Source of the DNA: Intoshia linei
Taxonomy: Eukaryota; Orthonectida; Rhopaluridae
DNA: 27,084 bases
NCBI GenBank assembly: GCA_001642005.1
Contig: LWCA01000447.1
Coordinates: 1 to 27,084, forward strand
Reading direction: 5' to 3'
This document shows positions 1-8,000 of this stretch, in pieces; position 1 is the stretch's first letter; each line of letters starts with the position of its first letter. A program made the translations under genes and the position numbers. Below the pieces are notes generated by a model. The model searched no databases, was not told the origin of the DNA, and worked only from the letters and a program-made list of their open reading frames with translations.

Positions 1-878
1 GTTTGTTCTATCCACCTGAATTGTTTGTCGGTTAAGTTATTTGATTTGAATATATTGATCAAAGGTTGGTGGTCTGTTATGACCATAAAATGTTTTCCTA
101 GTAGGTAATGACGATATTTTTTCATAGTCCATACCTGCAGCTAATAATTCTTTATTGACTGTAAAGTACTTTTTCTCGTGATGTTGAGCAATTTGCTAGC
201 ATATTCAATAACATTGTCACCCTTTTTCAGGACTGCTCCAATACTATGTTATGAGGCGTCAGTTTCTAGTGTATGACATTTATCCGTATCAGGCAAAGCA
301 AGGATTGGTGCTGACATTAATTTGTTCTTTAAATTATTAAAGGCTAAATCTCTTTCTGAGTTCCATATATACTTTACGTTTTTCTTTAGAAGTTCAGTCA
401 AGATCGTTTCATCTTTAGAGTATTCCTTTATGAATTCTCGATAATAGTTGCAGGCACCCATAAATCTTCTTAGCTCTTTAACAGTTTTAGGAATACTTAA
501 ATTCTTTATAGCTATAGTTTTATCAGGGTCTAAGTGTATTCCTGCCGCGGATATAATATTTCCGAGAAATTCTAATTCTTTTGCGGCAATGTTGCATTTT
601 TCTGGTTTTATCGTGAGATTAGCAATTTTCAATCTTTTAAACACCTCTTCCAAGTGTGTTTTATGTTCTTCAATATTATTAGAGTAGACATTTATGTCAT
701 CCATGTATGCAAAAGCAAATGATATTACAATATTTTGTCGCTGACATGTTGCTGGTGCATTGGTAAAGCCAAATGGCATTGTGTTAAATTGATAGTGTTT
801 TTGTTGATATTCAACAGAAAACGCAGTTTTATGTTTGTCTCGAGGGTCTAGTGGAATTTTCCAGAATTTAACCCAATT
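1..878 (-). pseudogene. Ty3/gypsy reverse transcriptase-RNase H remnant
   Basis: The longest open piece (249-779) starts at the conserved MPFGFTNAPAT motif of Ty3/gypsy RT and contains the catalytic YMDD. Further on it reads the typical thumb/connection wording (FLGNII, then LRRFMGACNYYREFI). Between NAPAT and YMDD there are fewer residues than usual, so part of the palm is deleted. Upstream (about 780-878) a short RT piece with PLDPRDKHKTAF remains, but the fingers domain that should precede it is missing. Beyond the stop at about 246-248, RNase H-like wording (RHYLLGKHF, TDHQPL) continues to position 1 in shifted frames. The enzyme would copy element RNA to DNA; this copy cannot be functional as it stands. 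Confidence 0.85.
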
Positions 879-925
879 ATATTCTCTTTATCAGTAATGT
901 AGAATACATGATAATTTCCATCGTA

Positions 926-1115
926 CTATTTCATATTTATGGACCCATAGCAATGAAGATGGCTACCGTCTGGACCTTTAAGTGACATATTTGATTTTAT
1001 CATTTTATTCAAATTACTATGTTTGTAGATTGAAATTTTTATACAGTTTACTGCTGCACCTGTGTCAAGGAGGAATTTTATTCCATTAATCATTACATAG
1101 TGATGCTTGTTTTGG
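926..1115 (-). pseudogene. retroviral-type aspartic protease remnant of the retrotransposon
   Basis: The minus strand reads GIKFLLDTGAAVNCI around 1045-1090, which is the canonical flap-and-active-site region of a retropepsin (LLDTGA with the catalytic Asp). The frame continues about 40 further residues and stops at 926-928. The following DNA drops directly into a late part of RT, so the end of the protease and the start of RT have been lost. In the intact family this enzyme processes the Gag-Pol polyprotein. Confidence 0.75.
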
Positions 1116-1179
1116 TTAAGCTGTATATTAGTTTAGTAGTCAGTTGAGTACAGTTTTACATTAACTGGTGTATTGTATA

Positions 1180-1375
1180 TGTATGTTTGATTCGTAAGAC
1201 TATCATTTAATGCATTATTTGCACCCCGGAAACTGTAAATTGTACAAAGGCATGTGTTTCATGTTCAGGGATCCATATGCGCTTAATTCTTTCGTAATAT
1301 CCGTATTCACTGATTAATGCTTCAAGATTCTGATGAAATGACAATCAAACAACCAACAAGTGATAAGTTTGAAAC
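1180..1375 (-). pseudogene. RRM-like segment just upstream of the retrotransposon protease
   Basis: On the minus strand from about 1340 to 1237 the frame reads EALISEYGYYERI, then a short strand, then THAFVQF. This follows the pattern of an RNA-recognition motif: helix 1 ending in an 'EYG' turn, strand 2, and an RNP1-like strand 3. A hydrophobic strand resembling RNP2 lies just upstream, interrupted by a stop. After one frameshift the sequence continues as GANNALNDSL, like RRM helix 2, and leads into the protease frame. A nucleic-acid-binding Gag module is the likely role. The RRM call is by eye on a degenerate sequence, so it is tentative. Confidence 0.4.
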
Positions 1376-1380
1376 CAAGA

Positions 1381-1845
1381 GGGTAGATTCGGACATAAAA
1401 TATATTTTTCTTTTAAATCAATTAAGTTTAAATTACATATTGCAGTTAAAGTAATACTCTTGTAAATATTAATTAGTAATATAACGCCAAATATATTAAG
1501 TATTTAATGAAATTTTGTAATTAATATTTAGTTGATAATATATTTTGTGTATGGAAATTGAAGTTTAGTAGTGTAACTATGTTACCATTTGTAATCATAA
1601 ATGTGTACATTTTTAATGAATGAATATTTTTATATAATCATATTCGTCTCTTTTCAATGAAATTTAGATCAATTGCGACGACTAGATCTAGCACACGCGA
1701 AATAAACCGTCAGTTGAAGTTTATTTATTTCTAAAGTAAATACAATTACAGATTTGAAAATTACATACGTGGAATATTTACCATAATATTAAAATTCAAT
1801 AAACAATAGTTGATTTTAAATGTGTAAAATTGTATAAATAGCAAA
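1381..1845. other. intergenic, upstream of GOLT1
   Basis: AT-rich DNA with no supportable gene. A slightly GC-richer patch at about 1674-1720 includes a TCAGTT initiator-like string at 1710-1715 and may be near the GOLT1 transcription start. That is inference only. Confidence 0.3.
1840..1845 (+). promoter_or_regulatory. possible 3' splice (or trans-splice) acceptor directly before the GOLT1 start codon
   Basis: The string TATAAATAG|CAAAATG puts an AG acceptor (1840-1841) four bases before the ATG. PSMD1 has the same arrangement (TTTTATAG|TAAAATG). This suggests a 5'UTR intron or spliced-leader addition. The TATAAATA here is too close to the ATG to be a core promoter TATA box. Confidence 0.4.
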
Positions 1846-2351
1846 ATGGCAGCTTTTGAACTCACAGACATGCAGAGTAGATTTCATTGAAACACTATTT
1901 AATAAAATTTAGAGATTGGTATTGGACTATCATCAATTGGGAGTTTATTACTATTCTTAGGCATCATAATGTTTTTTGACAGGGGTTTATTAGCAATAGG
2001 AAATGTATTTTTATTTTAAACAAAATAATGAATATTTAGATTTTATTTATCGCTGGTATTACATGTGTGATTGGCATTCAAAGGACATTAAAATTTTTTT
2101 TTCAAATGAGAAAAATTAAAGCTACCACCTCTTTTTTTTCAGGAATACTCATTTTATTACTTGGTTGGCCACTTATCGGTATGATTGTTGAATGTTATGG
2201 TTTTGTTATGCTTTTCAGGTTAAATGACATATTTACATGTCTAATTTTTATGTTTAGCGGATTTTTACCTATTGGAATCAGTTTTCTTAGACGTATACCT
2301 ATTCTATCATTTGTATTTCACCTACCTGGAATAAACAAAGTAAACTTTTAA
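1846..2351 (+). CDS. GOLT1: Golgi transport protein 1 (GOLT1/Got1 family), four exons
   Basis: Exons 1846-1876, 1913-2004, 2040-2218 and 2258-2351 join in frame into a 131-residue protein, close to the 138 residues of human GOLT1B. All three introns (36, 35 and 39 nt) are GT-AG. Diagnostic family wording is present in order: LTDMQKIGIGL at the N-terminus, FFDRGLLAIGN, FFFQMRKIKAT, the highly conserved GWPLIGMI, and FLRRIP with LPGI near the C-terminus. Four hydrophobic segments (about residues 12-31, 36-55, 72-95 and 97-113) match the four-pass membrane topology. Got1 proteins sit in early Golgi/ER-derived membranes and help vesicle fusion in ER-Golgi traffic. The C-terminal tail after LPGI is shorter than in vertebrates. 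Intron 3 is open in one frame, so a naive reading would retain it; removing it restores the LFSGF junction. Identification is confident; membrane boundaries are estimates. Confidence 0.95.
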
Positions 2352-3514
2352 ACAAAAATATTTATTAGATAAAATTAATGAAAATTTAACAAGCATGGCA
2401 ATATTTATACTTATCCCTATTTGACTCACTACATTGTTTTCTTTGTTTTAATTTTAATGAATTATAATATCAGTTTAGGTTACACGAAAAATTGGAGAAC
2501 CTGATGGGTTAGTTTGATATAACATATTTTGTATATAAAAAGAAAAATTTAATAAATATTTTAATCTACATTATAATGTAATCTTGGTATATTAATCGTC
2601 CTATACAGTGTTGGCTCTTAGAATTAGAGTCTATTTGATCTCTTTGGGCCGATTCAAGTTTTTCATACTACAAAATTTGCATTATTATGATGTGTGTAGT
2701 TAAAACATGTTAAAATGTTGGAATTGTTAAGACGGGAAATATTTAAAATGTTTACAACTTTATAAAACTGCACAATGGCCATCTTTAAAATGATTTAATT
2801 TAAATTTTGTGTTTGCTTTATTGAACAATGAAATATACCATTTTACGTCAAACTGAAAAAGTTTAAAAAGCAATTCTCGGTCATAAATTTAAATTATATA
2901 TTACCATATTTTTTTTTACTTTGTTTGTTAGTTTGATTCGTATAGTTTCATGACATTACAAAAATATTATAGAAAATTTAATATTAAGGCTCTATTAAGA
3001 AATTATAACATAAAATATACACTATATTTTAAAATACATTCTCAAAAGGAATGCATCATAACTACGCCAATGTTAGCTAAAAAAATAATCACAGTGTATG
3101 GTAATGTTGAGAAAATTAAACTCTATCGGATGTGCGTAAAAATAATGCGGTTAGAATTTAAAAACATGACATTATTAAAATGTATAACGTAAAATTTACG
3201 TTATTTACGTCGTAAATCATAAGTTCAATTCATAACTATTCTATGCGTTTTAATTCAATAACATTTTATGCGTATTTTGAATCGAGTTTATAGTTTAATT
3301 ACAAAATAGATTTTCTTAAATAACTGTTAACTACATATGTGACTATTCTTATGTATGTACTTATCTCACTATTCAATATATTACACAACCCAAATTATTC
3401 GAAATATTTACAAGAATCAACAAAAAACTGATGTTCAAATTTTATCATATTTTTTGCGCGTAACGCCGTAACAAATTTTAACTGTAAATGTACGTTTTAG
3501 TATTTACTTATATG
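2352..3514. other. intergenic, no gene recognised
   Basis: Very AT-rich. An open frame at 2950-3192 (80 codons) has no recognisable motif and the low-complexity look of chance AT-rich frames. A cluster of inverted TTTACG motifs lies at 3184-3217 (listed separately). Confidence 0.5.
3184..3217. repeat. cluster of four inverted TTTACG/CGTAAA motifs
   Basis: Two adjoining near-perfect dyads are visible. The first has 10-bp arms (3184-3193 and 3195-3204) around one base; the second has 7-bp arms (3203-3209 and 3211-3217) around one base. Together they place four copies of TTTACG (two per strand) in about 34 bp. No function is known from sequence alone. Confidence 0.6.
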
Positions 3515-3653
3515 CAGGGGTGGTACCAGCAATGCTGTATTTTGCTGTCCGTACAGCAATATTTTACAATCAAAATCGTTTATTTTAGAATTTGATTTTG
3601 CTTTAAACTAAACAGATTTAACAAGATAGATTGACAGATTTGTATATCTATAA

Positions 3654-3994
3654 CAGGGGTGTCAGACTCAATTTGCTTGGCGGGCCAAATTTCAAAAAAA
3701 ATTATTACGCGGGCCGCACAAAAAAATCTTTACTTAAAAAATTATTTTTAAACTAACAAATTTAATTAATTTATAATAATTTCAATTCATAAAATAAAAT
3801 ATGAAACAATAAAAATGGAGTAAGTGTACAAATAATGTTAAAATTGTAATAATGAATGAATATATCATGAAAAATATATGAAAAAACTGTAAAATGAAAA
3901 ATATGTGTAAAAAATTGTTATAAAAAAATAAAAATTTATGTTATAACGCGGACCGCACATTTCATAATTGGGGGCCGCATAATTGACATTCCTT
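3654..3994. mobile_element. 341-bp non-autonomous hAT-type element with perfect 8-bp target duplication
   Basis: The left end reads CAGGGGTGTCAGACTCAA and the right end, reverse-complemented, AAGGAATGTCAATTATG. Both are followed by GGCC-rich stretches typical of hAT miniature elements. The 8-bp string ATCTATAA occurs exactly on both sides (3646-3653 and 3995-4002). The interior is A/T-rich with no coding sequence. It must have been mobilised by a transposase supplied elsewhere. Confidence 0.85.
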
Positions 3995-4127
3995 ATCTAT
4001 AAGAATAGTTTAATTTAAAGTGAATTTATATATCGTTAAAGTTTCAAAATGCGTGTTAAATTAGTTTGAAAAAATAAATTGTGAATATGTAATCTATGCA
4101 AAATAAAACTAAAATATATTAAGTTAA

Positions 4128-4235
4128 GCGGCTGTAGAAAGATGTTTTTCGCAACACAGAAATATTCACTTAAATGTTAGAAACAGCCTATTTGGATCAA
4201 CACTCGATGATTCTTTATATATATAATATAATTGG
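4128..4235 (+). pseudogene. hAT transposase C-terminal dimerisation-domain fragment
   Basis: The plus frame reads AAVERCFSQHRNIHLNVRN followed by LYIYNI. This is the hallmark of the hAT C-terminal (hATC) domain: the ERxFS motif, a conserved RN pair, then a hydrophobic helix. The frame is preceded by a stop (4125-4127) and no DDE catalytic residues are seen, so it is only a fragment. It supports the hAT assignment of the surrounding relic. Confidence 0.8.
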
Positions 4236-4705
4236 AAGAATATATTGTTATTATTATATATTGTTATTGAATATAATGTTAATATTTAATTTATTTGTGT
4301 CTGTCAAAGAAAAAAAACTTACGAAGTGATGACACATTTTGAAAAATACAATTAATTTAATAAAAAATTACTTAAACTAATGTTTAAGGGGTAAACCAAA
4401 TGCGTATTATTCCTAAATTTTCATTTGATTAACGACACATTATTTATTAACAAAAAGTTTAAGTACATATAAGTAACACTTATTAATGAACCTATAATTG
4501 TTAATTAGCAAATTTCACGTATATTTCATAGAAATTTTTTTCTAAATCGTATCGCTTCTTGTATGGACAGTAAACGGTTAACAAGGTTTTAGTGATATTT
4601 TAATTTTACATATGCTAAAATTCAATATAATATATGAAATCTTATGCTGGAAAAACAGTCTTGCTGTACCGTTGCAGCAGCCGCTGTTGTTGTTACTAGC
4701 CAACG

Positions 4706-5072
4706 TCGATGGTACCAGCAATTCCAATTATATTACAATTACAATTATCATTTTATTATATGTATCCAGTATTCCAGTAGGCCACTTAAATTGAAATATT
4801 TCTATTTTATTTACTAGATAATGGCTCTATATCAGATTTTATTCAATGGCAATTTAAAATATTTTTAGCAAAAAGTTATATTTTTGATTTTGGCGACTTT
4901 CTCAAAATGGATTTATACTTTTCCATGTCAAAGTGAATTTTGTGCGGTCGTAGTATCAATAAGTAAAGAAGCTTTGCTACTGAATTGATGCAAATGTTGT
5001 GCACCCTGCACTAATGTGAACCCATATATACTATTTTATACTATAAACAATGTTTTACATTTGACTTTATAT
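4706..5072. other. intergenic, downstream of Pax6
   Basis: AT-rich with no gene seen. It holds the presumed 3' untranslated region of Pax6 (minus strand). I see no strong AATAAA close to the Pax6 stop on the minus strand. Confidence 0.4.
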
Positions 5073-8000
5073 TTAATTATTTCCCCAATAATTATTAACA
5101 TTTTGATTTAGAGATTTTAATTTTGATGGTGTTGGAAATATGGATGAATTGAACAAGTTGGATCTATTGTACGCTAATTTTTTGGTATCACATTCATAAT
5201 TCTGTACAGATGGATTAGAAAAAACATCATAAGACCCATTTAACTGAGTATTTTTGTTGATTGTACTCAACAAGTCAACATTTGGACGAAATTTGGAATC
5301 TAAATTAGAAATAAATTATATTTAATTTATTTATATACATTTATTTATGTATTTTTAAATTAAATTACCAAGTTGATAATTTAGAAATCTAGGTTGTTCA
5401 TTCATGTTGGTGCAATTTTTACCATTTGGCAAAAATCTTTTATTTTGAAACAAATTATAAGCGTTTGAATTGAGATTGTTGATTAATGACATTGGAGGAC
5501 GATAGCCTAAGATTGTATTAATTTTTAAATTTTTATTGACAATACCAGAAAGCATGCAAGAATAAGATTTTTCTATTGGAGTTATTGGCATATTTCGTGG
5601 GAGAGATGTTGGTTTATAAAAGTTGGTCCATGTATTTTGACAACTAATTATAATTACATGTATAATATTTTCAAAATTATGCAAAATAATAATCTTTTGA
5701 CATAAAAAGATTACATGTATCAAATACAAAAAAATTGAATTAAAATAGACAAGATTTTGTAGCAAGTTATGAATTTTTAATTTAAATAATTTTGATTCAC
5801 GTCATAATGACGTCATCATTCGTTAATTAATTATTTAAATGCGACTATATATTAATACTGTATATATAAATGTGAATTTAATAACATACATTTGTATAAT
5901 TATAATTAATTATTATAATTATATAATATAATTACAAAAATGTATATTTACCCATTCAGCTGATTATTCGATGGAATAATTTGATTTTGTAGAATTGACT
6001 GGTAGGGATTTTGGTTATTTAATGTACTTGAAAATTTTGGTTCATTATTATACGAAGTATTTGGTGTCATGTTTAAATCATTTAGAGAACTATGATGTAA
6101 AAAATTATTATAGTGACTATTGAGATTCATTTGTGGGTTATTTTTCGTATTTGATGATATTGTTGCTTTATTTTGATTTTCTGGATATTTTATTACTTCA
6201 TCACGTTTTTGTTGTCTAAATTTTTCTTCTCTTCTCCATTTTGCACGTCTATTAGAAAACCAAACCTGAATTCTAGCTTCATCTAGATTTATTTTTCCAG
6301 CTAAACGTTCCCTATATTATACGTTAAATTTAGTTTCATTTTTATTTACCTAGCAAAAACGTCAGGGTAGTGGGTTCTTTCAAATTCTAAATTATGAAAT
6401 GTTTATTTAGATATTTCAACATATATGTACCTTTTTCAAGAGACTCTATTTGATCCGTATTGAACGAAGTTCGATTTCTTTGTAATTTACGTTTTAAGTG
6501 CATTCGAGCTTGTTCATCAGCTTGAGGTGCATCTTTGGCTATAAATTTCAAATTACCAAAATTTTTATAATTTTAACTTTAATTTTAATTAACAAAATTT
6601 TAATTTTTATGTAAATTAAAATACAAGTTTAATTAAATTTTTTTCAGAGGATATCAATTAACTAATAATATAATATTATCATTAAGATTAAGATAACATT
6701 AACATTATTTATTATTAACATCATTATTAATAAGGTGCGAGAATAATTGAAAATTCAAGATTTAACGCTAGGTAATTATACTCTAATTACATGAAAAATA
6801 ATTACAAATGAAAGTGGAATGTTAAATATAAACTGATATCAGACACTTAAATTGAATTTTATCAAAATTTTTAATTTTTTTTGTATATTTTTAACTATCA
6901 CAAGTTTCAATAAATAGAATCTTGTTTGTACTTTTGTTAGCACAATTCTACTACTATAATTTTAATTTTTACTTAATGTTTTTTTAAGTTACAAAAAATC
7001 AAAATTAGAGCATCAAAATCTATCAATATATTGATCTAAGTAGAGGCGGCGCATAGTTTTCAAAGCTGCGATTATAGTGATCATCTATCAATATCAAATT
7101 AAATGAAATGTCAATTTCTCGAGGATGTTTCAATAATTTTTGTTATAAATTTGCTATTAAACATGGTTTATTCGCAATGTTTATATTATTTCAAAATAAC
7201 GTTATGGTCCCTGATGCTATATTTCCACCACTATTTATGTTATAACAACAACAAAAATTTATTGTTGGGTATGAGTGAGTTCGAAATAAATTGAGACGTG
7301 CAGAAAACAAAGAATTTTGCATCAATGGACAATGTCCATTAGACATTGCTTGAAGTGAATTTTTTGTCAGAATTAATTCAAAAATGTACTTTCACGCAGA
7401 TAAGTTGACACATCTTAGCATAATACTTTCAAGGCATTTTTGGCCATTTCTTTTTTGTTTTATTTCCAAAAATAACCCAAAATCAATTATTGTTATACCT
7501 TATGAAAAAACCTCCAAGTGGGATGTCAATTTCTGTCAATTGTTACATTTCTCCATTAAGAAAAGATGACATGATGGTAATAATAAACATAGATGTTTCC
7601 ATATGATTAATTGTATTGTTAGTGTACTGCGTGTGCTGATTTGTGGTACACACTCAACTAAATATCTCGATATAGACAAATTCCATAATACACTTTCTGC
7701 GCCCAAAATTCAATATATTTTTTATTTGAATGTTATAATTTTTAAAATTGACTAAAAATATCACATTCTTTTCTTTGAAACTTGAGTTAACTGGGACCAT
7801 TAATATCCCAGTAGAGTGGGACATGTTGAATTAAAAACTAGATGTGAATTTTTGTTGTAGAAAAAAACTCTTTGAAAAAAAAAAGAAAATCTTTATAGTC
7901 TCGAATGGTTTTATTGATAAATGGTATTATAGGAAAATGAAAACACTCTTAAGAACACAATGGGTGTAAAAGATGGAAAATTTATTCCAACCCCAATAAA

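Larger units (their letters stand above)
1..1380 (-). mobile_element. Ty3/gypsy-type LTR retrotransposon relic, 5'-truncated by the window edge
   Basis: Reading the minus strand from about 1380 down to 1, the order is an RRM-like stretch, an aspartic protease with the DTGA active-site motif (1055-1066), a reverse transcriptase core with YMDD (696-707), and an RNase H-like segment that reaches position 1. That protease-RT-RNase H order is the Ty3/gypsy pol order. Frameshifts, in-frame stops and an internal deletion between protease and RT show that this is a dead copy. No LTR or integrase is in view; both would lie outside the window or are lost. The family assignment rests on motif order and RT wording and is firm. 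The exact boundaries are not. Confidence 0.85.
3515..4705 (+). mobile_element. old hAT-superfamily transposon relic
   Basis: The left end starts CAGGGGTGGTACC at 3515, a hAT-like terminus. Near 4660-4705 the reverse complement shares GTACAGCAA and surrounding GCTG-rich wording with the left end, suggesting a decayed inverted terminal repeat. Between them, at 4128-4235, is a clear hAT dimerisation-domain fragment in plus orientation, as expected shortly before the right end. A younger miniature element (3654-3994) has inserted inside. No target-site duplication survives, so the outer limits are uncertain. Confidence 0.5.

Noticed and set aside
1831-1841. TATAAATA as a TATA box for GOLT1
   Set aside because: It lies only about ten bases before the ATG, too close for a core promoter; a splice acceptor fits better.
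2950-3192. 80-codon plus-strand open frame
   Set aside because: No recognisable motif, biased to AT-rich codons, no splice context; consistent with chance.
5880-5935. Many TAAT/ATTA palindromes that could be homeodomain sites
   Set aside because: Such words are abundant by chance in DNA this AT-rich.
7384-7569. Open frame and a TTCACGC word resembling a Pax6 paired-domain site in the Pax6 intron
   Set aside because: The frame shows no motif, and only the 7-bp core of the paired-domain site matches; one such match is expected by chance in a window of this size.
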